Shown in pieces: positions 12,549 through 23,917 of a DNA stretch of 64,000 bases. The notes beneath the pieces were generated by a model. It made no database searches, was not told where the DNA came from, and saw only the letters and a program-made list of their open reading frames with translations. A program made the translations under genes and the position numbers. The first letter of the stretch is position 1; each line of letters begins with the position of its first letter. Origin of the DNA: Girardinichthys multiradiatus (lineage: Eukaryota; Chordata; Actinopteri; Cyprinodontiformes; Goodeidae); the NCBI RefSeq assembly GCF_021462225.1, contig NC_061802.1:8637859-8701858 (forward strand), in the 5' to 3' direction.

Positions 12549-14998
12549 TTTTTTTTGTGACAAACGTTTTTTTAAATTTTTTTATTGAAACGTTTGAACA
12601 TTAAATTACAAACATAGCACCATTGCCTTGACAATAAAGAATTTTAAGAACATTTATACAGACACTGATGTACACAAAAATAGATAGAAAAAAGGAAAAG
12701 TAGAAGGTGGTAATTGGGCTGACCTACCAAGAATAAAGAAAGAAAAAAGGGGGGGCACTCATCTTACATATGAGCATGTAATGTTATGTCAGAGAGATAA
12801 GTAATAAGAGCGTTCCAGGCCTGCATAGTAGATACTTGCGCTTTATGTATGACAGCCAATGACCTTTCTAAAACAGCAATGTCTCTAAAGTGGTGTTGCC
12901 ATTCTTTTGTCAATGGAATATCCAGGGAAAACCATGAATGTATTATGGTCTTTTTAGCGGCAGTTAATCCTGGAAATAAGATATTTTTCTGCGTCAATCT
13001 GGTATTGGCACTAAGACCGGAGACATCAATGAACAGAAGTAGGGGGGGATGCATAGGAATGGGGAATCCTAAAATACTTTCCAGGCAGCCATGCACCCTG
13101 GACCAGAGGCCAGACACAGAGGGACACTCCCCAAAAATATGAAGATATATGCCAACAATGTTCTGATCACATTTTGTAAAGTTGGGATTGTCCGTCAGTT
13201 TCATTATAAAGCATCTATATGGTGTGGCATTAAAATTTGTGAGCAAACTTATAATGAATAAGTTGATGTGCTGCATTCCTTGATGAGATGGGTGTATTGG
13301 TCGAGATATTGTCCCAGTCCAAATCATGACCCTGTCCCTCAAGCACACAGTTCCATGAACTGATCACTCTCAAGGGCTTAACACCTTTCAGTAATAGTTC
13401 ATTGTAGATAACTGACACCAATCCAGTAGAGGGTGTTCGAACTGAAAACCGAGTGTCCAATGGATGAGAGGGTAAAGGTGAGTCCCATGGAACTCCATGG
13501 GCATGGATTGCAGATCTTAACTGGAGATACAAGAACCAGTGAAACCCAGGGAGAGAATAACTGTCTTTAAGGTCTCGGAGTGAAATCAAACCATTTCTGT
13601 CATACAGATCTTGGAGACTGTGAATTCCTCCAGTAGCCCAACTGACATTAAAATAGGGACCAGAGTGCTCTAATAAATTATAGTTATACCAAACCGGAGA
13701 GCGGTCACAAAGTTTTACATTACATCCCATATGTTTCTGGACAGCAAACCAAATTTTCAAGGAGTTACCTATGATTGGTCCAAACTTTCCACACACAGAT
13801 CTAGATTTCAGCCCACAGAACAGTATGTTTTCCAACCTATGCAGTCTTACCATGTCTTTCTCTCTGACGCCAGGGTGTGACAACATCCTCTTTGCACCAA
13901 ACTGTTAATTGCTTTATTTGAAATGTCCAGTATTATAATTTAAAGTCAGGTTCTGCCAAACCTCCAGAGTGCTTTGGTCGCTGCAACGTGCATTGGCGAA
14001 TACAAGCTCTTTTAACAGACTGAATTTAGTGGTCAAGGACCATAGCTCCTCAAAGTAATTAGGTGGTGGAGGCATAGGGATCATAGAAAACAGAAAATTC
14101 AGTTGACCAAGTATATTCATTTTCAGAATTGCAATTCTGCCACGTAGTGACATCTTGAGATCCAACCACCTCTGAATGTCCGATGTAATCTCTTTTTTAA
14201 GCTTATCATAATTTGCCTGTGATATATCTGAGAGTTTAGTTATAATTATGCCTAGATATGTAAATGCAAAATAATGCCAGTGAATGTGTTGAATAACTGG
14301 TAAGGTCACTTGTTTTGCAGGGGCATTTAAAGGAATGACGAGGGATTTATCCCAAGTAATTTTATAACCAGAAAATAGATTAAACTGCGTGAAGAGTTTA
14401 GTATTTGGGGTAGAGACTCCAAAATTTTAGTAAAAAAAGTAGTACCGGTATATCATCCACTTCAAGCGAAACTTTGTGTTGTGTACTTTGTATACTAATG
14501 GGTGAGATGTGTGGGTCCAACCTAATCGCCTGGGCTAGCGCTTCAAGAGATAAAGCAAAGAGGAGTGGGGACAGTGGACAGCCTTGCAGAGGGAATGTTT
14601 TGGACATGTTTGTTTGCACAACTCTACAAGGGTTAATGTATAGTATTCTGATCATTGATACGAATTTTTCCCCAAATCCGAAATTTTCCAAAACCTGCCA
14701 CAAATACGTCCAGCTCATTCGATCAAAGGCTTTTAACGCATCCAAGCTAAATAAAGCTGCAGGGCGCATTCGATTCTGAAACATGTAATATATGAAGAAG
14801 TTGTCGATTATTATCTGATGCAAGTCTCCCTTTTAAAAAGCCTGTTTGATATGAATGAATTAGTTTACCTATACATGGCTCCAATCTTCTGACTAACACT
14901 TTGGCAAAAAGTTTCAATTCCGTTGTGATAAGTGATATCGGCCTGTAACTACCGCATTCCAACGGTGATTTTATCTTAAGCAACACTGATATGAGAGA
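12549..14998 (-). mobile_element. L1-type non-LTR retrotransposon, 5' truncated at Tc1 copy B
   Basis: On the minus strand this holds the reverse transcriptase and C-terminal region of a fish L1/Tx1-like element. Motifs in order are ECGSYRPISLI, QTGFLKGR, LSLDALKAFDRMSW, PLSPLLFALSLEALAQAI and YLGIIITKLSD, then a long C-terminal region. It ends with a T-rich tract on the + strand (12549-12590), consistent with the element's 3' A-rich tail. Frameshifts and stops break it into pieces at 14747-14986, 14398-14823, 13914-14309, 13230-13886 and 12764-13348. The N-terminal ORFs and endonuclease are missing, and the truncation point coincides exactly with the end of Tc1 copy B. Confidence 0.88.
12764..14986 (-). 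pseudogene. L1-type reverse transcriptase pseudogene
   Basis: Broken into at least five reading-frame segments. The catalytic box that should read (F/Y)ADD reads EVDD near 14449-14466. The two Asp survive but the preceding residues are changed. The RT fingers and palm region (SYRPISL, DALKAFDR) is recognisable. The C-terminal segment near 13130-13190 keeps part of a Cys/His knuckle (KCDQN, then HIFGECP), with the first expected Cys apparently replaced. It is not functional. Confidence 0.85.
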
Positions 14999-15000
14999 TA

Positions 15001-16606
15001 CAGGTCCTTCTCAAAAAATTAGCATATTGTGATAAAGTTCATTATTTTCCATAATGTCACGATGAAAATTTAACATTCATATATTTTAGATTCATTGCAC
15101 ACTAACTGAAATATTTCAGGTCTTTTATTGTCTTAATACGGATGATTTTGGCATACAGCTCGTGAAAACCCCAAATTCCTATCTCACAAAATTAGCATAT
15201 CATTAAAAGGGTCTCTAAACGAGCTATGAACCTAATCATCTGAATCAACGAGTTAACTCTAAACACCTGCAAAAGATTCCTGAGGCCTTTAAAACTCCCA
15301 GCCTGGTTCATCACTCAAAACCCCAATCATGGGTAAGACTGCCGACCTGACTGCTGTCCAGAAGGCCACTATTGACACCCTCAAGCAAGAGGGTAAGACA
15401 CAGAAAGAAATTTCTGAACAAATAGGCTGTTCCCAGAGTGCTGTATCAAGGCACCTCAATGGGAAGTCTGTGGGAAGGAAAAAGTGTGGCAGAAAACGCT
15501 GCACAACGAGAAGAGGTGACCGGACCTTGAGGAAGATTGTGGAGAAGGGCCGATTCCAGACCTTGGGGGACCTGCGGAAGCAGTGGACTGAGTCTGGAGT
15601 AGAAACATTCAGAGCCACGGTGCACAGGCGTGTGCAGGAAATGGGCTACAGGTGCCGCATTCCCCAGGTCAAGCCACTTTTGAACCAGAAACAGTGGCAG
15701 ATGCGCCTGACCTGGGCTACAGAGAAGCAGCACTGGACTGTTGCTCAGTGGTCCAAAGTACGTTTTTCAGATGAAAGCAAATTCTGCATGTCATTCGGAA
15801 ATCAAGGTGCCAGAGTCTGGAGGAAGACTGGGGAGAAGGAAATGCCAAAATGCCAGAAGTCCAGTGTCAAGTACAGTCAGTGATGGTCTGGGGTGCCGTG
15901 TCAGCTGCTGGTGTTGGTCCACTGTGTTTTATCAAGGGCAGGGTCAATGCAGCTAGCTATCAGGAGATTTTGGAGCACTTCATGCTTCCATCTGCTGAAA
16001 AGCTTTATGGAGATGAAGATTTCATTTTTCAGCACAACCTGGCACCTGCTGACAGTGCCAAAACCACTGGTAAATGGTTTACTGACCATGGTATCACTGT
16101 GCTCAATTGGCCTGCCAACTCTCCTGACCTGAACCCCATAGAGAATCTGTGGGATATTGTGAAGAGAACGTTGAGAGACTCAAGACCCAACACTCTGGAT
16201 GAGCTAAAGGCCGCTATCGAAGCATCCTGGGCCTCCATAAGACCTCAGCACTGCCACAGGCTGATTGCCTCCATGCCACGCCGCATTGAAGCAGTCATTT
16301 CTGCCAAAGGATTCCCGACCAAGTATTGAGTGCATAACTGTACATGATTATTTGAAGGTTGACGTTTTTTGTATTAAAAACACTTTTCTTTTATTGGTCG
16401 GATGAAATATGCTAATTTTGTGAGATAGGAATTTTGGGTTTTCATGAGCTGTATGCCAAAATCATCTGTATTAAGACAATAAAAGACCTGAAATATTTCA
16501 GTTAGTGTGCAATGAATCTAAAATATATGAATGTTACATTTTCATCATGACATTATGGAAAATAATGAACTTTATCACAATATGCTAATATTTTGAGAAG
16601 GACCTG
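15001..16606 (+). mobile_element. Tc1-like (DD34E) transposon, copy B
   Basis: A 1606-bp copy of the same family as copies A and C, with TA at 14999-15000 and 16607-16608 and both terminal repeats complete. It is unusual in its flanks: an L1-type LINE ends abruptly at its left end, and a different, rearranged LINE begins abruptly at its right end. The transposase is disabled by a 4-bp deletion and by catalytic-site changes. Confidence 0.96.
15329..16329 (+). pseudogene. Tc1 transposase pseudogene, copy B
   Basis: 1001 bp, from MGKTADLTAVQ to KGFPTKY. Relative to copies A and C, four bases are missing at about 15874/15875, where tacccacagtcag has become tacagtcag. This shifts the frame in the middle of the catalytic domain. 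The second catalytic Asp is AAC, Asn (16036-16038), where A and C have GAC. That is a CpG-type change, so the copy would be inactive even without the deletion. The nearby His of APAH is Asp (16051-16053). The N-terminal DNA-binding half is uninterrupted. Confidence 0.95.
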
Positions 16607-16609
16607 TAG

Positions 16610-17380
16610 ATGCCCGAGCCACCTCAACTGGCTCCTCTCGATGTGGAAGAGCAGCGGCTCTACTCCGACACCCTCCCGGATGGCCGAGCTCCTCACCCTA
16701 TCTCTAAGGGAGGGCCCGGCCACCCTACTGAGGAAGCTCATTTCAGCCGCTTGTATGCAGGATCTCGTTCTTTTGGTCATGACTCAAAGTTCATGGCCAT
16801 AGGTGAGGGTAGGAACGTAGACCGACCGGTAAATCGAGAGCTTTGCTTTTTGGCTCATCTCTCTCTTCACCACAACGGACTGGCACAGTGCCCCCATTAC
16901 TGCGGCAGCCGCACCGATCCATCTGTCGATCTCCCGCTCCATTCTTCCCTCACTCGTGAACAAGACCCAGAGATTCTTGAACTCCTCCACTTGAGGCAGG
17001 AACTCCCCTCCAACATGAAGAGGACAAGCCACCCTTTTCCGGTCAAGTACCATGGCCTCTGACTTGGAGGAGCTGATCTTCATCCCAGCCGCTTCACACT
17101 CTGCTGCAAAACGCCCCAGCGCATGCTGTAGGTCTTAGCTAGAGGGGGCCAGCAGGACCACGCAAAAAGAAGAGACGAAATCCACTGGTCCCCAAACCAG
17201 ACCCCCTCCGGCCCTTGGCTGCGTCTAGAAATCCTGTCCATAAAAGTTATAAACAGGACTGGTGACAAAGGGCAGCCCTTCCGGAGTCCAACATGCACCG
17301 GGAACAGGTCCGACTTAGTGCCGGTAATGCAGACCTGCTCCGCTTGTACGGGGACCGGATAGCCCCTAATAAAGGGCCCC
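16610..17380 (-). pseudogene. LINE RT C-terminal half, pseudogene
   Basis: Minus-strand reading: SKSDLFPVHVGLRKGCPL, then LFITFMDRISRRSQGPEGV, then SSLLFA, where the FADD catalytic box should follow. About seven bases are missing here (near 17160), removing both Asp codons and shifting the frame. MKISSSKSEAMVLDRKRVAC then resumes at 17083. TYGHEL is followed by TGA where Trp is usual (near 16784), then RTRSCIQAAEMSFLSRVAG to SQLRWLGH at the Tc1 junction. It is inactive on several counts. Confidence 0.85.
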
Positions 17381-17655
17381 CAATTCCATCTCCCATGGCA
17401 AACAGGCTCTAGGTGACGGGTCAGACAAAGAGCGGTTCAAGAATCCTTCATGAGGACTGGTAGATCGAGGCACGTGACGTCGCCCGGTACAGTGGTGACG
17501 GGTTGCTCCTCGCGGGACCTGGCCGGGCCAAGCCCGAACGAGAGACGCGAGGCCATTCCCCAGTGGGCCCACCATCTGCAGGGGGAACCGTGAGGGACCG
17601 GTGCAAAGAGGATTGAGCAGCGGACGAAGGTGGACATCAGCGGCCCAATCTCTGG

Positions 17656-19527
17656 ATGCTTAGGATGGCTCTGGGGACATGGAATGTCACCTCGCTGGGG
17701 GGGAAGGAGCCTGAGCTTGTGCGGGAGGTTGAGAGTTATTGACTGGAAATAGTAGGGCTCTCCTCAATGCACAGTGTGGGTCTGGAACCCATCTCCTCGA
17801 GAGAGGCTGGACTCTGTTCTACTCTGGAGTGGCCCACGGGGAGAGGCGGCGGGCTGGGGTGGGTTTGCTTGTTGACCCCCAGCTCAGCTGTCTTGTGTTG
17901 GGGTTCACCCCAGTGGATGAGAGGGTCGCATGCCTTCGGGTTGGGGACAGGTCTCTGACTCTCGTTTCGGCCTACTGGCTGAGTGGTAGTGCGGAGTTCC
18001 TGGCCTTCTTGGCGTTCCTGTCGGGGGTGCTGGATAGTGCCCCTCCCGGGGACTCCATTATTCTGCTGGGGCATTTCAACACCCACTTGGGAAACGACAG
18101 TGACACCTGGAGAGGCGTGATCAGGAGGAATGGGCTCCCCGATCTGAATCCGAGTGTTGTTTCGTTATTGGACTTATGTGCTAGTCATGGATTGTCCATA
18201 ATGAACACCACGTTCAATCATAAGGGGGTCCATCAGTGCACTTGCCACCAGGACACCTAGGCAGGAGGTCAATGATCGACTTTGTTGTCGTATCATCAGA
18301 CCTTCGGCCGCATGTTTTGGACACTCGGGTGAAGAGAGGGGCTAAGCTGTCCACTGATCATCACCTGGTGATGAGTTGGATCCGCTGGAGGAGGAGAAAC
18401 CCGGACAGACTTGGCAGGCCGAAGCGCATAGTGAGGGTCTGCTGGGAACGTCTGGCGGAGCCCTCGGCCAGGGATGTATTCAACTCCCACCTCCGGGAGA
18501 GCTTTGACCAGATTCCAGGGGATGTTGGAGAGATAGAGTCCGAGTGGACCATGTTCTCCGCATCTATTGTCAATGCTGCTGCCCGTACCTGTGACCGTAA
18601 GGTCTGCGGTGCCTGTCGCGGCGGCAATCCCAGAACCTGGTGGTGGACACCGGCAGTAAGGGACACTGTCAAGCTGAAGGAGTCCTCTCGGCTGTGGTTG
18701 GTTTGTGGGACTCCTGAGGTGGCTGACGTGTACCGTGGGGCCAAGCGTGCCACGACCCGGGCTGTGGCAGAGGCAGGGCCTGGGAGGAGTTCGGTGAGGC
18801 CATGGAGAAGGACTACCGGTTGGCCTCGAAGTGATTCTGGCAAACCGTCCGGCGCCTCAGGAGGGGGAATCAGTGCTTCGCCAACACTGTTTACAGTGGG
18901 GGTGGGAGGCTGCTGACCTCGACTGAGGACATTATCGGGAGGTGGAAGGAGTACTTCGAGGACCTCCTCAAACCTGCCATCACGCATTTCCTGGTGGAAA
19001 CAGAGGCTGGGGACTGGGGGTTGGACTCTTTCATCCCTCAGGCTGAAGTCTCAGAGGTGGTTAAACAGCTCCGCGGTGGCAGGGCTTTGGGGGTGGATGA
19101 GATCCGCCCTGAGTACCTCAAATCTCTTGATGTTGTGGGGCTGTCATGGTTGACACGCCTCTTCAACATTGCGTGGCGCTCGGGGACAGTGCCTCTGGAC
19201 TGGCAGACTAGGGTGGTGGTCCCCCTTCATAAAGAAGGGTGACCGGAGGGTGTGTTCCAACTACAGGGGGATCACACTCCTCAGCCGCCCTGGTAAGGCC
19301 TACGCCAGGGTATTGGAGAGGAGAGTCTGGCCGATAGTCGAACCTTGGCTTCAGGAGGAGCAGTGTGGTTTTCGTCCCGGCCGTGGAACACTGGACCAGC
19401 TCTATATTCTCTACAGGGTACTTTGCCCAGGTTTGCCCAACCGGTCCACATGTGTTTTGTGGATCTGGAGAAAGCATTTGACTGTGTCCCTCGTGATGCC
19501 CTGTGGGGGGTGCTCCAGGAGTACGAA
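17656..19527 (+). pseudogene. LINE endonuclease/RT N-terminal half, pseudogene
   Basis: Starts at ATG 17656 (MLRMALGTWNVTSLGGKEPE). A stop at 17740-17742 (TGA, where CGA is usual) is followed by a one-base deletion near 17780. The endonuclease continues through ERGWTLFYSG, RRRAGVGLL, TLVSAY and SMIDFVVVSSDL to STDHHLV. The expected GDFN motif reads GHFN near 18070, a changed catalytic Asp. The RT part holds GVDEIRPEYLK, YRGITLLS, EEQCGFRPGRGTLDQ and FVDLEKAFDCV, and stops at about 19527 just after GVLQEY. Several frameshifts occur (18.26, 18.78, 19.24 and 19.43 kb). Confidence 0.85.
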
Positions 19528-19822
19528 AACTTCTATATATTTTCACTCAAATAGAAGTAAGTAAAAACAGTGACTTTACTGTACTTTGCTCAGCCTTCCT
19601 GTTATCTGCTTAACGTCTTGCCCTCTCTCGCAGCCTGATTGAACCGCAGATATGCCCCAACTTGTCATAGAAAATCTGTTTCCCATTTGAATTGCTTCTT
19701 ACATCTGGGGTTATTCTGACTCCATTGTAAAATACCTCACTGATACTGAAAATGGCAAAGTTTTACTCAGTAACAGCATCCACTCCAAAGAGTGTTGGGA
19801 GCGTGATCTGATAGCACTTAGC

Positions 19823-19885
19823 GTTGTGGATCGGAACGAGATCGGTTGCATCAATTTACAACCGATCTCTTTCCGAGATCCAACC
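19823..19885. repeat. Imperfect inverted repeat, arms of about 24 bp
   Basis: The arm starting gttgtggatcggaac and ending agatcggttg (19848) is complementary to caaccgatctctttcc through ccaac (19859-19885), with a two-base gap and one mismatch. The loop is about 10 bases. It lies 300 bp right of the inverted LINE. Confidence 0.75.
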
Positions 19886-21534
19886 TGTTCTCTCAGAATA
19901 CAAACATTCTCTCAGAAAATTTTTGATCAAAAAAACATTCTTTCTTTGTCTCTTTATTGACACTGAATAGATTACATTTACAGGAAATGCTGTATTTGGT
20001 TTGTCAGGAGTATTGACCATACCTGATCCAAAACCAACAGCTGTGCATTTCCTGTCCTTTGTTTGCATTTCTTTTTTCTCTCCTTCTCTGACTTTGATCT
20101 CAGTCCCAAACAGCAGCTCTCTTTGATCTTTTCAAACTGATTGGTTACTTTATAAAAGGGTTTATTAATCAGCAGTCTCATTGTTATTTTTCTCCTTCAT
20201 ATTTATCCCTAACCTTTAATTTTTTTGTATGAACTTCCCAAAACGGTCTTTTCTTCCTCGTGTTTGTGTTGGTTTACTCTTGGGCAGTTTTTGTGCTTTG
20301 TAAGTCTGTTTTGTGAAGCTAATTCAAAGGGAAAAATGGTGATATATTTGTTTAATGCATGTCCAAGTGCAGTTTGTGTCTATAGCACCCAATTCTCCTG
20401 AAATCTTTGATGGGTTTCTATAACTTTGCAGATGTAGGTTTGTCTGCTGTGACTGTGCAATGAAAAGGATTTTTAAAAATGTAAAGTTTAAATGTGTTAC
20501 TCCTTCTGTCTTTATAGACTCATTGGTGTTTCTGCAAAGCAGTCAACCACTGGGTGATGTTTTCCATCCTCACCACAACTCCCAGCTAACACAGCTAATG
20601 TATCTAGTTAATGAGCTGATGTCATAAAGACTAATGCTTTCTTACTCTAAAGCACAGATTATGGTCTGTGCTGCATCATTTTATACTGGGAGTGATTCAT
20701 TTAAGAATGTATTTCCATTGCAGCTTTAAAAAGTGAACTATTTCATAGGCAATGAAAACTGGTGGAGTTGCAAACTGCAATCAGTTTAATACATTCAATC
20801 CCCAAACAACCACGGTTATGAAAACACACACAGTACTGCAGTAACATGTTACTGAACTATAGAGGCGATGAGATGAGCTTTTAGCATCTTTCTATTTGGA
20901 TAATGTGTTGTAGAATAAACACATCTCTGTTTAAAATGTCAAAATCCAAGCAGATTTTTATTTCACTTTTCTTCAGTTTTGGTTTTTGTCACACTGTTTT
21001 AACAATCCCACTAAAATAAAGATGTTGTAGTATTTTCTTGAGGAAGTTTTAAAACACCTTAATGATGAGGCTGTTTGGTAGCAATTTCAGAATTACTAAC
21101 ATTTTGTTGCAAGTTTTCCAACAAATCTTTATATTTTGCATATTTTATATTATGAACTGAATCAATGAGGGGATTTATTGTGGAGACATCTTTGAGTGCA
21201 CTTTGTCCTTTTATTGGTAACTCCTGAGAAAGGAATGTGGGCTGTGTTGACCCATCCATGTCTTATTAGTGCCTCATTTTTGGGATTCTGTTTTTCCACT
21301 TATCTTTGAAAACCAATTACAGAATCACAATTTGGCCTGATTTTTAAACCACCTCATCTCTTTTCTTCATGCTGAAAAATGTTTGAATTATAATAAAATA
21401 GTTCCTGGATTGTTGTTTTTTTTAATGCTTGCATTTAACTGTATTCTTTTCAGGGTTTAAACATGCTTGAAATGAACTTTAAAGTGACTGATTTATGGTT
21501 GTATTGCTACCCTAACCATCTTACCAGGCATGTA

Positions 21535-23144
21535 CAGGTCCTTCTCAAAATATTAGCATATTGTGATAAAGTTCATTATTTTCCATAATGTCATGATGAA
21601 AATTTAACCTTCATATATTTTAGATTCATTGCACACTAACTGATATATTTCAGGTCTTTTATTGTCTTAATACGGATGATTTTGGCATACAGCTCATGAA
21701 AACCCAAAATTCCTATCTCACAAAATTAGCATATCATTAAAATGGTCTCTAAACGAGCTATGAACCTAATCATCTGAATCAACGAGTTAACTCTAAACAC
21801 CTGCAAAAGATTCCTGAGGCCTTTAAAACTCCCAGCCTGGTTCATCACTCAAAACCCCAATCATGGGTAAGACTGCCGACCTGACTGCTGTCCAGAAGGC
21901 CACTATTGACACCCTCAAGCAAGAGGGTAAGACACAGAAAGACATTTCTGAACGTATAGGCTGTTCCCAGAGTGCTGTATCAAGGCACCTCAGTGGAAAG
22001 TCTGTGGGAAGGAAAAAGTGTGGCAGAAAACGCTGCACAACGAGAAGAGGTGACCGGACCCTGAGGAAGATTGTGGAGAAGGGCCGATTCCAGACCTTGG
22101 GGGACCTGCGGAAGCAGTGGACTGAGTCTGGAGTAGAAACATCCAGAGCCACCGTGCACAGGCGTGTGCAGGAAATGGGCTACAGGTGCCACATTCCCCA
22201 GGTCAAGCCACTTTTGAACCAGAAACTGCGGCAGAAGCGCCTGACCTGGGCTACAGAGAAGCAGCACTGGACTGTTACTCAGTGGTCCAAAGTATTTTTT
22301 TCGGATGAAAGCAAATTCTGCATGTCATTCGGAAATTAAGGTGCCAGAGTCTGGAGGAAGACTGGGGAGAAGGAAATGCCAAAATGCCAGAAGTCCAGTG
22401 TCAAGTACCCACAGTCAGTGATGGTCTGGGGTGCCGTGTCAGCTGCTGGTGTTGGTCCACTGTGTTTTATCAAGGGCAGGGTCAATGCAGCTAGCTATCA
22501 GGAGATTTTGGAGCACTTCATGCTTCCATCTGCTGAAAAGCTTTATGGAGATGAAGATTTCATTTTTCAGCACGACCTGGCACCTGCTCACAGTGCCAAA
22601 ACCACTGGTAAATGGTTTACTGACCATGGTATCACTGTGCTCAATTGGCCTACCAACTCTCCTGACCTGAACCCCATAGAGAATCTGTGGGATATTGTGA
22701 AGAGAACGTTGAGAGACTCAAGACCCAACACTCTGGATGAGCTAAAGGCCGCTATCAAAGCATCCTGGGCCTCCATAAGACCTCAGCAGTGCCACAGGCT
22801 GATTGCCTCCATGCCACGCCGCATTGAAGCAGTCATTTCTGCCAACGGACTGCCGACCAAGTATTGAGTGCATAACTGTACATGATTATTTGAAGGATGA
22901 CGTTTTTTGTATTAAAAACACTTTTCTTTTATTGGTCGGATGAAATATGCTAATTTTGTGAGATAGGAATTTTGGGTTTTCATGAGCTGTATGACAAAAT
23001 CATCCGTATTAAGACAATAAAAGACCTGAAATATTTCAGTTAGTGTGCAATGAATCTAAAATATATGAATGTTAAATTTTCATCATGACATTATGGAAAA
23101 TAATGAACTTTTTCACAATATGCTAATATTTTGAGAAGGACCTG
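21535..23144 (+). mobile_element. Tc1-like (DD34E) transposon, copy C
   Basis: A 1610-bp element with complete terminal repeats, flanked by TA at 21533-21534 and 23145-23146. The organisation is the same as in copies A and B. It is the best preserved of the three: the transposase has the full 335-codon length (including stop) with a single internal stop. Confidence 0.96.
21863..22867 (+). pseudogene. Tc1 transposase pseudogene, copy C (single stop)
   Basis: 1005 bp, 334 residues plus stop in frame throughout, with one nonsense codon at position 159 (TAA, 22337-22339) where A and B have CAA. The catalytic triad is intact: Asp148 in FSDES (22304-22306), Asp238 in QHDLAPAH (22574-22576) and Glu273 in PIENLW (22679-22681). 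There are 34 residues between the last two, hence DD34E. The N-terminal part has LTAVQKATID and ISERIGCSQSAVSRHL (first HTH), the basic segment KKCGRKR, and TLGDLRKQW to ATVHRRV (second HTH). Translation would stop just after the first catalytic Asp, giving a DNA-binding fragment at most. Confidence 0.96.
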
Positions 23145-23917
23145 TATTCTGATTTTGACAGCACTGGTAGAACAGCTCTCTCTCTAGGTGCACACCAGGT
23201 GATTTTGAGCGGTACTCAAAAAAATATGTTATTGTTTACCTTATATTGAATGCTGTAGCACAACTTTAGCAAAGTGGACAGATGTTATTCTGAGAACTGG
23301 CTGTCTTCTGGCCCAGAATTGTCTCAGGTCACATAAATGTGCTGTCTGGTATATGTAATTAAGACCTAACGATGTTAGGAATACATGAAATTGCAATATA
23401 ATTCTTCTATTTATTTTTATATTGATTGTCTGCCATGTTTTCCTCACAACTCTCCCCATCATCACAATGTCTCCACTGCTCTCCAGAGCTTCATTGTCTC
23501 GGTCACTAACATACGAATCAGGTGTTGGCATAAAATGCAGTAAAAATCTATAGCGGGTTAAATTGATTATTTGCATACCGAGTTGAATAATAAACGGCAC
23601 TTTAGCGAACTTTGCATCCAATCAGTGCTTTACAGTTGTGATATTGCACATTTTGAAATTGTGAGGATAATTGCAATTTAATGTATTGCGCAGGTCCATA
23701 TGTAAATTTTCAGATGATGGAAAATATTAGAAGTTTATGATGAAAATGCCTAAAGATTGCTTGAGTTTGACTTTGGAAAATGTGCAAGAACTGTGGGAGA
23801 TACCGTTTGAACACTTTTTGTCTCAAGGCCGCGGTTTAAATGTTTTCCTCTCTCTGTGCATGGGGATGCACTCACACCTCCTAATGTTCAACAAGCTCTG
23901 CACTGGTGGCAATGCAA

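Larger units (their letters stand above)
16609..19527 (-). mobile_element. APE-type non-LTR retrotransposon with internal inversion
   Basis: Two pieces of one fish LINE family in opposite orientations. From 16609 to about 17380 the minus strand encodes the C-terminal half of the RT (GLRKGCPLSPVLF, SKSEAMVLDRKR, TLTYGHEL, SQLRWLGH). From about 17382 to 19527 the + strand holds the 5' UTR, endonuclease and N-terminal half of the RT. Read on the minus strand, this is an inverted 5' half followed by a normal 3' half, the product expected from twin priming. The two halves meet within a few bases of each other in RT coordinates. The final 3' end is missing at Tc1 copy B. The clade is not assigned. 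Many lesions are present. Confidence 0.85.

Noticed and set aside
18361..18987. 208-codon open frame on the minus strand inside the LINE
   Set aside because: Shadow of the LINE endonuclease/RT coding region, which is on the + strand here.
23340..23700. Possible further hAT-like MITE (aattgcaatata and gataattgcaattta words)
   Set aside because: Words typical of such MITEs are present, but no terminal repeats or boundaries can be defined.
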